Positions 1 through 11,853 of a stretch of DNA of 64,000 nucleotides are shown in pieces (position 1 is the stretch's first letter; every line of letters starts with the position of its first letter). The DNA comes from Catellatospora bangladeshensis (GTDB taxonomy: Bacteria > Actinomycetota > Actinomycetes > Mycobacteriales > Micromonosporaceae). The stretch spans positions 62,001-126,000 of the forward strand of contig NZ_BONF01000014.1 of the NCBI RefSeq assembly GCF_016862575.1. The letters run 5' to 3'. Under the pieces are notes generated by a model. That model saw only the letters and a program-made list of their open reading frames with translations. It made no database searches and was not told where the DNA came from. The translations under genes and the position numbers were made by a program.

Positions 1-1097
1 GCCAGCGCGGCGGCGCCCTGGATCGCGGCGAACAGGCCGTACGCGGTCGCGCGCCGGGGCGCGGGCACCAGGTCGGCGACGAGCGCCTTCACGGTGGAGT
101 CCTGGACCCCGACGGCGGCGCCCCACAGCACACTGCCCGCCACGATCGCGGCGGTGCCGGCCGCCAGCGCCAGGGCGGGCGCGGCCGCGCCGAGCACGGG
201 CAGGGCGTAGAGCACCCGGGCGCCCCAGCGGTCGTAGAGGTGCCCGCTGGCCAGGGCGGCGACCGCCCCGGCGGCCATCGCGGCGGAGTAGAGCAGGGGC
301 ACGGCGGCCAGTGGCACCTGCCCGGTCTGGCTGGCGTGATACGAGATGAGCCCGAAGGTGACCAGTCCCCCGGTGGCGGCCGCCGCGGCGGCGGCGAACC
401 GGTAGAACGGCCGGGGCAGACCACCGCCGAGCCACCCGCGCAGGCCCGGCGTCGCGGCCGGAACGGGATGGTCGGCCGGCGCGGGATCGGGCATCCGGAG
501 GCGCAGCCACAGCAGCAGCAGGATCGCCGCGACGCCGGGCACGGCCAGCACCGCGAGCGCGGGCCAGATCACGCCCGTCGCGGCGATCATCGCGGCGACC
601 ACCAGCGGGCCCGCGAACGCGCCCACCTGGTCGAGTGCCTTGTGGACGCCGAAGCCACGGCCGCGCCCCACCGTCGCGGCGGCCCGTGCGAGCAGCGTCG
701 ACTTGGCCGGGCTGCGCACCGCCTTGCCCGCCCGCTCGATCAGGATCAGCGCGCAGGCCACGGCCAGCCCGGCCGCGCCCAGCGCCGGGGTGACGGCCAG
801 CAGCGGCACGCACACCACGGTCAGCGCGTACCCGGCCAGGGTGAGGGTCCAGTAGCGGCCGGTGCGGTCGGCCATCGGCCCGAACGCCAGCCGCAGCAGC
901 AGGGACATGGCCTCCCCCGCCCCGGTCACCACGCCGACGACCAGCGCGGATGCGCCGAGCGCGCCGAGCAGCGGCCCGGTGATCGACCGGGCGCCCTCGT
1001 ACACCAGGTCCGCGAACAGGCTGACCAGCCCGAACACGACGACCGTCCGCCACGGGGACAGGGTGCGGTGTCTGGCGGCCGGGCTGTTGGCGGTCAT
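1..1097 (-). CDS. MFS transporter (C-terminus beyond window edge)
   Basis: This is a multi-pass membrane transporter of the major facilitator superfamily; the substrate is unknown. The reading frame starts at ATG 1097 (MTANSPAARHRTLSPW) and stays open to base 1, so the last part is cut off by the window. Visible are a first helix (TVVVFGLVSLFADLVYEGAR), the loop motif GPMADRTGR after TM2 that matches the MFS motif A (G-x3-D-R-x-G-R), and further alternating hydrophobic segments. A GGAGC Shine-Dalgarno lies just before the ATG, and a TAGCGT -10-like element lies about 40 bp upstream. It is divergent from the aldehyde dehydrogenase. The family call is firm; a drug-efflux role would only be a guess. 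Confidence 0.85.
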   Translation of the reverse strand, partial: MTANSPAARHRTLSPWRTVVVFGLVSLFADLVYEGARSITGPLLGALGASALVVGVVTGAGEAMSLLLRLAFGPMADRTGRYWTLTLAGYALTVVCVPLLAVTPALGAAGLAVACALILIERAGKAVRSPAKSTLLARAAATVGRGRGFGVHKALDQVGAFAGPLVVAAMIAATGVIWPALAVLAVPGVAAILLLLWLRLRMPDPAPADHPVPAATPGLRGWLGGGLPRPFYRFAAAAAAATGGLVTFGLISYHASQTGQVPLAAVPLLYSAAMAAGAVAALASGHLYDRWGARVLYALPVLGAAAPALALAAGTAAIVAGSVLWGAAVGVQDSTVKALVADLVPAPRRATAYGLFAAIQGAAAL

Positions 1098-1313
1098 CGG
1101 TGCTCCGTGGACGGTCGGGCGCGGGACAGACCGACGCTACTGGAGCCGGCCGGCGCACCGGCACCCGCCGCCGCGCCTGACCGTAGACGCCCGGATCGGG
1201 CCGCAGCCCCTGCGGGACGTTATCGCACCCAGCTTCACCTGCGCTGATAGTTTGGACCGGGCACTGGGGACGGCGGCCGCGTTCGTGTGCGCCGCACGGG
1301 GAAGGCACTGCCC

Positions 1314-2720
1314 ATGCACGAGGTCGAGCATCTGATCAACGGCAGCTGGGGCGCCGGCAGCGGGACCGGCGAGCTGGTCGTGCGGAGCCCGTTCGACGGC
1401 GAGCCGGTGACCCGGGTCCCGATCGCCTCCGAGGCGGACGTGGCGGCGGCGGTCACCGCTGCGCGGGCCGCGGCGCCCGGCTGGGCGCGTACCGCGGCCG
1501 GGGTGCGGGCGGCGGCGCTGCACGCGGCCGCGGACGCCGTGGCGGAGGCAGCCGACGAGCTGGCACGGACCATGTCGGCCGAGATGGGCAAGCCCGTCGA
1601 CGGCGCGCGGGAGTCGATCGGCGCGGGCGTCGGCACGTTGCGGCAGTACGCGGAGCTGGGTCCGGTCCATCGCGGCCGCGCGCTGGCCGGGGACGACCAG
1701 GCGGTCGACCTGATGGCGTACGGGCCGCGCGGCGTCGTCGCCGTGATCACGCCGTGGAACGACCCCGTCGCCGTCTCCTGCGGGCTGCTCGGCGCGGCCC
1801 TGGTCACCGGTAACACGGTGCTGTACAAGCCGAGCGAGCGCACCCCGGCCACCGGCTGGCGGCTCGCCCGGCTCATGGCGCCGCACTTCCCTGCGGCGGT
1901 GTTCTCGCTGCTGAACGGCGACGGCTCGGTGGGGGCGGCGCTGGCCGGGTCGGCGGTGGACGTGGTGGCGCAGGTCGGTTCGACCGCGACCGGCCGGTCG
2001 ATCGCGGCGGCGTGCGCCCGCACCGGCGCCAAGGCGCTGCTGGAGAACGGCGGCAGCGACCCGCTGATCGTGGACGCGGGCGTGGATCCGGTCTGGGCGG
2101 CGCGGCAGGCGGCGCTGGGCGCGTTCGCCAACTCGGGGCAGATCTGCGTGGCGGTGGAGCGCGTATACGTGCACCGTCAGGTGGCCGCGGAGTTCGTCGC
2201 GGCGCTGGCGGCCGAGGCGGGCACGTGGGCGGGCGAGGTCGGGCCGCTGGTCGACCGGCGGCTGCGCGACGCGGTGCACTCCCAGGTCGAGGACGCGGTG
2301 GCGGCCGGTGCGCGGCTGGTGTGCGGCGGGGTGGTCCCGGACGGGCCGGGTGCGCACTACCCGCCGACGGTGCTCGCCGAGTGCACCGACGACATGGCGG
2401 TGCTCCGCGAGGAGACGTTCGGGCCGGTCGCGCCGGTGGTGACCGTGGACTCCTTCGACGAGGGGCTGGCGCGGGCCGCCGACTCCCCGTACGGGCTGGC
2501 CGCGACCGTGCTGACCGGCTCGATGAGCAACGCCCAGCGGGCGTGGCGCGAGCTGCCCGTGGGCACGGTGAAGGTGAACGCCGTGTTCGGCGGGGCACCG
2601 GGCGGTGCGGCGCATCCCCGCCGGGGCAGCGGTCAGGGTTTCGGGTACGGGCCGGAGCTGCTCGACGAGATGACCGTGACGAAGGCCGTGCACCTCGAAG
2701 CCCCGCCGTCAGGCTGGTGA
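1314..2720 (+). CDS. Aldehyde dehydrogenase family protein
   Basis: NAD(P)+-dependent oxidation of an aldehyde to a carboxylate, cytoplasmic, 468 aa. The catalytic set is complete: PWND with Asn149, GST at 222-224 of the Rossmann fold, LLENGGSDP with general base Glu244, nucleophile Cys278 in NSGQIC, and EETFGP in the C-terminal half. The length is usual for the family (about 470-500). ATG 1314 is chosen because GGGGAAGG lies 9 bases before it; an in-frame GTG at 1287 has no ribosome site. The sequence resembles the succinate-semialdehyde/betaine-aldehyde branch, but specificity cannot be read from it. It converges on the kinase gene with a 6-bp gap and no hairpin. Confidence 0.92.
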   Translation: MHEVEHLINGSWGAGSGTGELVVRSPFDGEPVTRVPIASEADVAAAVTAARAAAPGWARTAAGVRAAALHAAADAVAEAADELARTMSAEMGKPVDGARESIGAGVGTLRQYAELGPVHRGRALAGDDQAVDLMAYGPRGVVAVITPWNDPVAVSCGLLGAALVTGNTVLYKPSERTPATGWRLARLMAPHFPAAVFSLLNGDGSVGAALAGSAVDVVAQVGSTATGRSIAAACARTGAKALLENGGSDPLIVDAGVDPVWAARQAALGAFANSGQICVAVERVYVHRQVAAEFVAALAAEAGTWAGEVGPLVDRRLRDAVHSQVEDAVAAGARLVCGGVVPDGPGAHYPPTVLAECTDDMAVLREETFGPVAPVVTVDSFDEGLARAADSPYGLAATVLTGSMSNAQRAWRELPVGTVKVNAVFGGAPGGAAHPRRGSGQGFGYGPELLDEMTVTKAVHLEAPPSGW

Positions 2721-2726
2721 CGTGGG

Positions 2727-3275
2727 CTACGTGACGGGTGTGGTGATGCAGACCCAGTCGCTCTGCGCGGACGGGGTGTACGCCGACACCCCTGCGGCGT
2801 TGTGGGCGCGGACCTTGAAACACATGTAGGTGCCGGCGTCCAGGCCGGTCCAGTCGTATCCGGTCACGTTGGCACCGACGTTGCGGGTCGTGTTGCCGTT
2901 GGTGATGGTGAAGCCGGTCTCGTCGCCGGCGTTGTCGGTCCAGCGCAGCCGGATCTGGTCGGGGCCGGGCGTGGTGGCCGTGAGGCCGGACGGCGCCGCC
3001 GGGCCCGCGCCGGGCAGGGTGGTCGCGCACACCCAGCTGTTCTGCGCGGCCGGGTGATACGCCGAGACGGCGGACGCGCCGTACGCGCGGACCTTGAAGC
3101 ATGCGTGGGTGTCGGCGGCCAGGCCGGTCCAGTCGTAGGTCGTCGTGTTCGGGCCGACGTCGCGTGAGGTGACGCCGTCGATGACGGTGAAGCCGCGTTC
3201 GGCCGACGACCGGTCCGTCCAGCGCAGGCGGACGGTGTCGTGGCTGATCGGGGTCGCGGTGAGGTTGGCGGGCGC
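2727..3275 (-). repeat. Tandem duplicated Fn3-like repeat inside the kinase
   Basis: The extracellular part of the kinase contains two copies of an approximately 87-aa unit (residues about 404-490 and 497-585). Aligned by eye they share RLRWTD, GFT-I-G, YDWTGL, CFKVRA and SAY-P-AQ-WVC at the same spacing, which indicates internal duplication. Confidence 0.7.
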
Positions 3276-4484
3276 GGCCAGCGGCGCGGTCGCGGCGCCC
3301 GCCTTCGGGCTGGTGGCAGCGGCGCTGGGGGCGGCGGTGACGGTGCCGGGGCTCGCTGCCGCCGTCGCGCTGGGGCGGACGGGCGGGCTGGGGACACCGG
3401 CGTCGCCGACCGGGCTCATCGGCACGGTGCCGGGGCTTTCGGAGAGCGTGTGCGGCTGCGGGTCGCCGGGGCGGCTGAGGATGATCCCCGCCGTCGCGAC
3501 GCCCGCGACGATCAGGCACGCCACGGCCGCGCCGAGCAGCCGCCCGCGCCGGTGCCCGCGGTTCGCCGGGCGTTCCGGTGTGCTCACCGGCATCGGCACG
3601 ACGGCCTGGCGCCGGGTCGGCACGGCCGCCGTCGCGGGCAGGTCGGGGACCGGCTCGGTGAGGGCGCGCCGCGCCTGGTCGGCGAGCGCGGCGGCGGACG
3701 GCCAGCGGTGCGCCGGGTCCTTCGCCATGGCCCGTTCCACGAGGGCCCGTACGCCGGGCGGCACGTCGGCGGGCAGCGGCGGGGGCGCGTCGTGCACGTG
3801 CCGCAGCGCCAGCTCGACCATGTTGTCGCCGGTGAACGGCGCGTGCCCGGCCAGGCAGCGGTAGGCCACGACGCCGAGCGCGTAGACGTCCGAGGCGGGT
3901 GTCGCGGGCTGTCCCAGCGCCCGTTCGGGTGCGATGTACCCGGCGGTGCCGGCCAGTGAACCGGTGGCGGTGTGGCCGGTGGCGTCGGCGGAGCGCGCGA
4001 TGCCGAAGTCGGTGACCAGAGTGCTGCCGTCCGGGCGCAGCAGCAGGTTGCCGGGCTTGATGTCGCGGTGGGTGACGCCCTTGCCGTGGGCGGCGTGCAG
4101 CGCCTCGGCGGCCTCCGCCACCAGCCGCATGGTCGCCGCCGCGCTCAGCCGCCCGGCGCGGGCCAGCACCTGCGACAGCGACTCGCCGTCGATGAACTTC
4201 ATGACGAGGTACACGCCGACGGCCGGGTCGTCGCCGAAGTCGTACACCTCGACCACGCCGGGGTGGCTGATGGTCGCCATGATGCGCGCCTCGGCCCGGA
4301 ACTGGCGTACGAAGGCCGGCTCGTCCGGCAGCCCGCCCAGCAGGCACTTGACCGCGACCTCGCGGCCCAGCACCTGGTCGGTGGCGCGCCACACCTCGCC
4401 CATGCCGCCGCTGCCGACGCGCTGTTCCAGCCGATACCGCTGTGCCAGCATCGTTCCCGGACGGAGCAACGCGACCACCTTCAC
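2727..4484 (-). CDS. Membrane Ser/Thr protein kinase with two fibronectin-like repeats
   Basis: A 585-aa Hanks-type kinase. The cytoplasmic kinase domain (about 14-275) has GSGGMGEV at 24-31, Lys46, HRDIKPGN with Asp141, and DFG at 159-161, so it should be active. A proline/alanine linker follows, then one membrane helix (about 316-337) and an Ala/Pro/Ser/Thr stalk. Outside the cell there are two similar fibronectin type III-like repeats (about 404-490 and 497-585). Both carry RLRWTD near the start, YDWTGL in the middle, and CFKVRA near the end. The usual PASTA sensor domains are absent. Start GTG 4484 is supported only weakly; ATG at 4451 is an alternative. Ligand and substrates are unknown. 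Confidence 0.9.
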   Translation of the reverse strand: MKVVALLRPGTMLAQRYRLEQRVGSGGMGEVWRATDQVLGREVAVKCLLGGLPDEPAFVRQFRAEARIMATISHPGVVEVYDFGDDPAVGVYLVMKFIDGESLSQVLARAGRLSAAATMRLVAEAAEALHAAHGKGVTHRDIKPGNLLLRPDGSTLVTDFGIARSADATGHTATGSLAGTAGYIAPERALGQPATPASDVYALGVVAYRCLAGHAPFTGDNMVELALRHVHDAPPPLPADVPPGVRALVERAMAKDPAHRWPSAAALADQARRALTEPVPDLPATAAVPTRRQAVVPMPVSTPERPANRGHRRGRLLGAAVACLIVAGVATAGIILSRPGDPQPHTLSESPGTVPMSPVGDAGVPSPPVRPSATAAASPGTVTAAPSAAATSPKAGAATAPLAAPANLTATPISHDTVRLRWTDRSSAERGFTVIDGVTSRDVGPNTTTYDWTGLAADTHACFKVRAYGASAVSAYHPAAQNSWVCATTLPGAGPAAPSGLTATTPGPDQIRLRWTDNAGDETGFTITNGNTTRNVGANVTGYDWTGLDAGTYMCFKVRAHNAAGVSAYTPSAQSDWVCITTPVT

Positions 4485-4583
4485 AGGCCGGATCCAGCAG
4501 AGTCACTTGCAACTCGGAGTAGGGTACGTCGCCTCGCGACGGCCCTCGGCGAGGGTGCCGGGCGATCTCATCCGGACGGACAG

Positions 4584-4623
4584 ACGCCGGGGCCGGGACG
4601 GCGAACCGTCCCGGCCCCGGCGT
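4584..4623 (-). terminator. Strong hairpin terminator after the GlsB-type gene
   Basis: A perfect 18-bp inverted repeat (4584-4601 with 4606-4623) closes a 4-base CGAA loop. It lies 12 bases past the stop of the 4636-4905 gene and before the kinase start. There is no U tract, as is common for actinobacterial hairpin terminators. Confidence 0.8.
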
Positions 4624-4635
4624 TCCAGGTGCCGG

Positions 4636-4905
4636 TCACACGGAGCTGCGCCCGCGGACACCGGTGAGCAGCGCGACACCCAGCGCGGCCAGACCCACCT
4701 GGAAGACCAGCTCGATCCAGTCGACGCCATCGGTCACGGCCACCCCGACGGCCTGCGCGAGCGCGGTGCCGATGAGGGCGGCGACGATGCCCACCACGAT
4801 GGTCAGCCAGATCGGCAGGCCCTGACGGCCGGGCACGACCAGCCGGCCGAGCGCGCCGATGATCAGACCAACGATGAGGGCCGAGATGATTCCGGCGACA
4901 GTCAT
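4636..4905 (-). CDS. GlsB/YeaQ/YmgE-family stress membrane protein
   Basis: An 89-aa inner-membrane protein of the transglycosylase-associated protein family. It has three hydrophobic segments (about 3-24, 32-54, 64-82) and the glycine-rich pattern GLIIGALGRLVVPGRQ typical of the family. Members are generally tied to envelope or general stress in Gram-positive and enteric bacteria; the biochemical role is unknown. A good ribosome site (AAGGAGAAGG) precedes ATG 4905. It is transcribed alone and ends at a strong hairpin. Confidence 0.88.
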   Translation of the reverse strand: MTVAGIISALIVGLIIGALGRLVVPGRQGLPIWLTIVVGIVAALIGTALAQAVGVAVTDGVDWIELVFQVGLAALGVALLTGVRGRSSV

Positions 4906-5072
4906 GACCTTCTCCTTTGCGCGTTATGAATGCCACCGCCCTTCTGCCCCCTGCCATGGGGCCGCAAACCATCTCCTGTTCCGCGTGTCCGTCCCCGGGC
5001 GGTGTTCGCCCGTGGCGTAGAAATACTGAAAGCGGCAATACCCGGCGAATCACCTGTACACTTCGAGGGTAA

Positions 5073-5093
5073 ACTTGAACTGTTCCAGATGAG
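5073..5093 (+). promoter_or_regulatory. Candidate FurA operator over the furA promoter
   Basis: An AT-richer stretch, ACTTGAACTGTTCCAGATGAG, sits 15-35 bases before furA. It resembles, from memory, the mycobacterial FurA operator core (CTTGA-n4-TTCCAG-n3-AG) and overlaps a TTGAAC -35-like hexamer (5075-5080). This fits autorepression of furA-katG relieved by peroxide. The comparison was made by eye only. Confidence 0.55.
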
Positions 5094-5107
5094 TTGCCTT
5101 TGATCTC

Positions 5108-7833
<2,726 letters not shown>

Positions 7834-7846
7834 CCCGCCGCTGACC

Positions 7847-7881
7847 GGGGCCCGGCCGATCGACGTGATCGGCCGGGCCCC
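7847..7881 (+). terminator. Hairpin terminator after katG
   Basis: A perfect 15-bp stem (7847-7861 with 7867-7881) closes the loop GACGT, 13 bases past the katG stop. No U run is present. Confidence 0.8.
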
Positions 7882-7966
7882 GCCGTCTCCGGGAAAACCC
7901 GTCATGCTCCGTCGGGGGTGGAAGGTAGCGTCAGCGCTCCCCACCCCGATCACGGAGGAAACACCG

Positions 7967-9757
7967 GTGTCGTACACCTTCCACGTGGACCTGCGCGGCA
8001 TCGTCGACCTGCTCAGCCACCACCTCTACGCCAGCCCGAGGGTCTACGTCCGCGAGCTGATGCAGAACGCCGTCGACGCGATCACCGCGGTGCGGGTGAC
8101 CCGTCCCGAGCACGCCGGGACGATCGAGATCCGCACCCCCGGGCAGCCCGGCGAGCCGCTGACCGTCACCGACAACGGCATCGGCCTGACCGAGCCGCAG
8201 GTGCACGAGCTGCTGGCCACGATCGGGCGCAGCTCCAAGCGCGATGATCTGGGCTTCGCACGCCACGAGTTCCTGGGCCAGTTCGGCATCGGCCTGCTGT
8301 CGTGCTTCCTCGTCGCCGACACCATCCAGGTGCGCACCCGCTGCGGCGACAACCCGACCGTGGAGTGGCTCGGCTCATCCGACGGCAGCTACCAGGTGCG
8401 GGTGCTCGACGGCGACGACGCGCTGGACACGCCGGGCACGGTGGTGACCCTGCGGCCGCGCCGCGGTGCCGAGGAGTGGCTGCTGCCGCAGACGGTCCGC
8501 GAGCTGGCCACGCTGTACGGCTCGATGCTGCCGTTCCCGGTGCGCGTCGACGGTGAGCCGGTGACGGCCGGGCTCGCCCCGTGGGAGACCGGCGAGGGCG
8601 AGGCGCCGGTGGCCCGGCGGGCGCGGCTGCTGTCGTACGCCGAGGAGGCCTTCGGCTTCACCCCGTTCGACGTGATCGACCTCGACGTGGCCGAGGCGGG
8701 CCTGCGCGGTGTCGCGTTCGTGCTGCCGATGCCGTCCAACCCGGCCGCCCGCGCGGCGCACCGGGTCTATCTCAAGCAGATGCTGCTCAGCGAGGGCGTG
8801 GAGGGGCTGCTGCCGGACTGGGCGTTCTTCGTGCGCTGTGTCATCGACACCAGCGAGCTGCGCCCGACCGCCAGCCGCGAGGCGCTCTACGACGACGCGC
8901 TGCTGGCGCAGGTGCGCGACGAGCTGGGCGACCGGCTGCGCGGCTGGATGACCCGGCTGGGCACGGTCGACGAGGCCCGCCTCGCGCAGTTCCTGCAGAT
9001 CCACTACCTGGGCGTGAAGGCCCTGGCGGTGCACGACGACGAGATGCTGCGCCTGGTCGAGCAGTGGTGGCCGTACGAGACCACGGTCGGCCCGATGTCG
9101 CTGGCCCAGTTCCGCGACACCTACGGCGTGGTGCGTTACGTGCCGTCGCTGGACGAGTTCCGCCAGATCGCCGCCGTCGCCTCGGCACAGGGCCTCGCGG
9201 TCGTCAACGCCGGCTACGTGTACGACGCGGAGCTGCTGGCGCGGCTGCCCTCACTCGACGAGAAGATCGCGGTCGAGGCGCTGTCGGCCAGCGACCTGTC
9301 GACCCGGCTGGAGGAGCTGCCACCCGGTGAGGAGCTGCGGCTGCGCTCGTTCCTGGTCGGCGCGCAGCGCATCATGGACCGCTTCGGCGTCGAGGTGCTG
9401 ATCCGCGCCTTCGACCCGGCCGGCCTGCCCGCGCTGTACCTGCTCGACGGCGACACCGCGCTGCACATCGACATGCAGCGCGGCCAGGAGCAGGTCGACG
9501 ACGTGTGGGCGTCGATCCTGGGCTCGTTCACCGCGGGCCGCACCGACCGGCCGCAGCTGGTGCTCAACCACCGCAACCCGCTGATCCGGCAGACCGTCAC
9601 GGTGACCGAGCCGGACCTGGCCGTGCTGGTCGTGGAGGGGCTCTACGTGCAGGCGCTGCTGCTGGGGCGGCAGCCGCTGCGGCCGGTGGACACCGCGGCG
9701 CTCAACCAGTCGTTCCTGGGCCTGCTCGGCCGGGCCATGCAGGGCGGTGCGGCATGA
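7967..9757 (+). CDS. HSP90-family molecular chaperone
   Basis: A 596-aa GHKL-type ATP-dependent chaperone related to HtpG. The ATP-binding domain shows VRELMQNAVDA (catalytic Glu30, Asn34), DNGIGLT with Asp69, GRSSK and GQFGIGLLSCF as the lid/P-loop region, followed by the middle and C-terminal domains. It is slightly shorter than HtpG (about 620-630) and represents the divergent actinobacterial HSP90 group. GTG 7967 is preceded by GGAGGAA at 6-base spacing; an upstream in-frame start at 7865 would run through the katG terminator and is rejected. Its stop overlaps the next gene by 4 bases (ATGA). Confidence 0.9.
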   Translation: MSYTFHVDLRGIVDLLSHHLYASPRVYVRELMQNAVDAITAVRVTRPEHAGTIEIRTPGQPGEPLTVTDNGIGLTEPQVHELLATIGRSSKRDDLGFARHEFLGQFGIGLLSCFLVADTIQVRTRCGDNPTVEWLGSSDGSYQVRVLDGDDALDTPGTVVTLRPRRGAEEWLLPQTVRELATLYGSMLPFPVRVDGEPVTAGLAPWETGEGEAPVARRARLLSYAEEAFGFTPFDVIDLDVAEAGLRGVAFVLPMPSNPAARAAHRVYLKQMLLSEGVEGLLPDWAFFVRCVIDTSELRPTASREALYDDALLAQVRDELGDRLRGWMTRLGTVDEARLAQFLQIHYLGVKALAVHDDEMLRLVEQWWPYETTVGPMSLAQFRDTYGVVRYVPSLDEFRQIAAVASAQGLAVVNAGYVYDAELLARLPSLDEKIAVEALSASDLSTRLEELPPGEELRLRSFLVGAQRIMDRFGVEVLIRAFDPAGLPALYLLDGDTALHIDMQRGQEQVDDVWASILGSFTAGRTDRPQLVLNHRNPLIRQTVTVTEPDLAVLVVEGLYVQALLLGRQPLRPVDTAALNQSFLGLLGRAMQGGAA

Positions 9758-11796
9758 CGACAAGTGAACAGGAGCTGCGGACGGCGTTCTCGGCGGCGAT
9801 GGCGATGCCGGACGGGGCCGCGCAGCACGCCGCGCTCGACGCGGCGATCCGGGCCGCCGACGCGGCCGGGCAGGACCGGCTGGCCTTCGAGTTCCGCGAC
9901 GACGCGATCGAGAAGTACGTGTTCGGCGGCGACGACCGGCGCGCCTTCCTGGCGTTCTCGCTGTCGCTGGCGGCGTACGACCGTGATCCGGAGATCGGCG
10001 GCCCCGGCACCGAGCACTCGCTGCTGTGGCAGTTCAAATGGATCGTCAACGCGCTGCCGGACTTCCCGGACATCCCGCTGGACCGCACGTACCGGGTGCT
10101 GGACGACATGCGCGCCCGCTACCTGCGCGGCGGGCACAGCCTGCACCCGGTGCACCAGGCCCGCTGGCAGATCGCGCTGCACGTGGGCGACTTCGACCAG
10201 GCGGCCGCGTCCTACCACGACATGGTCACGGCCAAGCGGGACAGCCTGTCCAACTGCTCGGTGTGCGTGCCGACGGCGCAGGCCGACTACCTGAACACGC
10301 TCGGCCGGCACACCGACGCGATCGCGGTGGCGGCTCCGCACCAGAACAGCTGGTGCCGCACCCAGCCGGCGCGGGTGCGCACCAGCCTGATGACGGCGTA
10401 CCTGCACACCGGCAAGCACCGCCGGGCGCTGGAGCTGCACCGCCTGGCGTACCGCACCATCCGGACCGAGCGGCTGCACCTGGCCTCGCTGGCCGTGCAC
10501 ATCGAGTTCCTCGCCCGCACCGGCAACGAGACCCGCGCGCTGGAGCTGGTGGAACGGCACCTGCCCTGGCTCGAAGCGCCGGTGTCGCCGGCCGACACGC
10601 TCAGCTTCCTCGGCCCGGCGGTGCTGGTGCTGCGCCGGCTGGGCGAGGCCGGGCACGGCGCCGCCACCGTGCAGGGTCCGACGGGCCCGGACGGCCGCCG
10701 CGCCGTGGTGACCGTCGACGTGCTGCGCGAGCGGTTGCAGGCGCAGGCCGAGGAGCTGGCCGCGCGGTTCGACGCGCGCAACGGCAACACGTACCAGAGC
10801 GAGCTGCTGCGGCAGCGGATCTCGGCCGAGCCGGTGCTGGCGAAGCTCGCGCTGAGCGTGCTGGACACCGTGGGCAGGCGGACCCGGCCGCTGATCGCGC
10901 AGGCGCAGGCGCGGGTGGCCGAGCACACGGCCGCCGGTGACGTCGCGGCGGCCGCGCTGGCCCGCCTCGACGCGGCATACCTGCTGCGCGAGCACAACGA
11001 CCGCGAGATCCGGCTGACCGCCGCGGAGGAGGCCGCGCTGGCCGTGGAGCGCGCCGGGCTGCCCGAGGCGCTGCTGCGGGCCCGCGAGCTGCTGTGGGAC
11101 CTCTACCGCGGGGCCGGGCAGCGCGACGACGCGCTCGCCGTGCTCGACCTGCTGCTGGCGGAGCCGTCCGTGCCGACCTCGCGCCGAGCGGAGCTGCTGG
11201 ACCAGGCCGCGCTGCTGTTCTGGGGCGAGCCGCGCGCCGAGCGCCGGGAGCAGGCGGCCGCGCTGCACCGCGAGGCGGGCGACCGGCTCGCCGAGCTGAG
11301 TTCGCTGCAGGACGCCGTGGTCTGCCTGTCCGGTGCCGCACCGGAGCGGGCCGTGGCGCTGCTGGAGAGAGCGGATGCCCGGCTCGCCGACCCGCCCGCC
11401 GGCATCGACACCGACGCGTGGGAATCGATGGGCGGCCGGCTGCACCTGACGGCGGCCCGCCTGCACGACGACCGGGACGACGAGCTGGCCCTGGCGCGGG
11501 CGGAGCAGGCGATGGGTTGCCGCGACGATGCCGTGCGCGTCGAGGCGGCCGTCTTCACCGCACGTCACCTGCTGCGCCGGGACCGGCCGGCCGAGGCCGA
11601 GCGGCTCGCCTGCGACGTCGTCGGCGACGCCGACCGGGCGAACGCGTACCGGCTGCACGTGGTGCGCGCGACCGCGCTGCGGGCGCTGGGCCGCGAGGAG
11701 GAGCAGGCGGCGGTGATGGCCGAGCATGACATCGAGACCTGGGAGCTCGACTACGGCGCTGACGATGACGACTACGAGGACGAGGACGACGACTGA
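9754..11796 (+). CDS. TPR-like helical repeat protein coupled to HSP90
   Basis: A 680-aa, Ala/Leu/Arg-rich helical protein that looks like degenerate tetratricopeptide repeats throughout (for example the HVGDFDQAAASYHDMV, LGRHTDAIAVA and TGKHRRALELHRLAY segments). It ends in an extreme acidic tail (DDDDYEDEDDD). No catalytic motif or membrane helix is seen. The start ATG 9754 overlaps the HSP90 stop, so the two proteins are translationally coupled. By analogy with TPR co-chaperones a role as an HSP90 partner is attractive, but this is inference. Function otherwise unknown. Confidence 0.8.
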   Translation: MTTSEQELRTAFSAAMAMPDGAAQHAALDAAIRAADAAGQDRLAFEFRDDAIEKYVFGGDDRRAFLAFSLSLAAYDRDPEIGGPGTEHSLLWQFKWIVNALPDFPDIPLDRTYRVLDDMRARYLRGGHSLHPVHQARWQIALHVGDFDQAAASYHDMVTAKRDSLSNCSVCVPTAQADYLNTLGRHTDAIAVAAPHQNSWCRTQPARVRTSLMTAYLHTGKHRRALELHRLAYRTIRTERLHLASLAVHIEFLARTGNETRALELVERHLPWLEAPVSPADTLSFLGPAVLVLRRLGEAGHGAATVQGPTGPDGRRAVVTVDVLRERLQAQAEELAARFDARNGNTYQSELLRQRISAEPVLAKLALSVLDTVGRRTRPLIAQAQARVAEHTAAGDVAAAALARLDAAYLLREHNDREIRLTAAEEAALAVERAGLPEALLRARELLWDLYRGAGQRDDALAVLDLLLAEPSVPTSRRAELLDQAALLFWGEPRAERREQAAALHREAGDRLAELSSLQDAVVCLSGAAPERAVALLERADARLADPPAGIDTDAWESMGGRLHLTAARLHDDRDDELALARAEQAMGCRDDAVRVEAAVFTARHLLRRDRPAEAERLACDVVGDADRANAYRLHVVRATALRALGREEEQAAVMAEHDIETWELDYGADDDDYEDEDDD

Positions 11797-11801
11797 ACGG
11801 C

Positions 11802-11837
11802 GACGCGGTGGCGGGCCCCTCAGCCCGCCACCGCGTC
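11802..11837. terminator. Bidirectional terminator between convergent genes
   Basis: A perfect 14-bp stem (11802-11815 with 11824-11837) closes an 8-base loop whose outer pair can also form. It sits between the TPR-like gene and the PRC-barrel gene, whose stops face each other, and can serve both. Confidence 0.8.
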
Positions 11838-11853
11838 CTACCCCCGGGTGTGG

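Noticed and set aside
240-1247. 335-aa plus-strand frame over the MFS gene
   Set aside because: Gln/Arg/Gly/His-rich nonsense; the MFS transporter is on the minus strand in a different frame with clear membrane helices.
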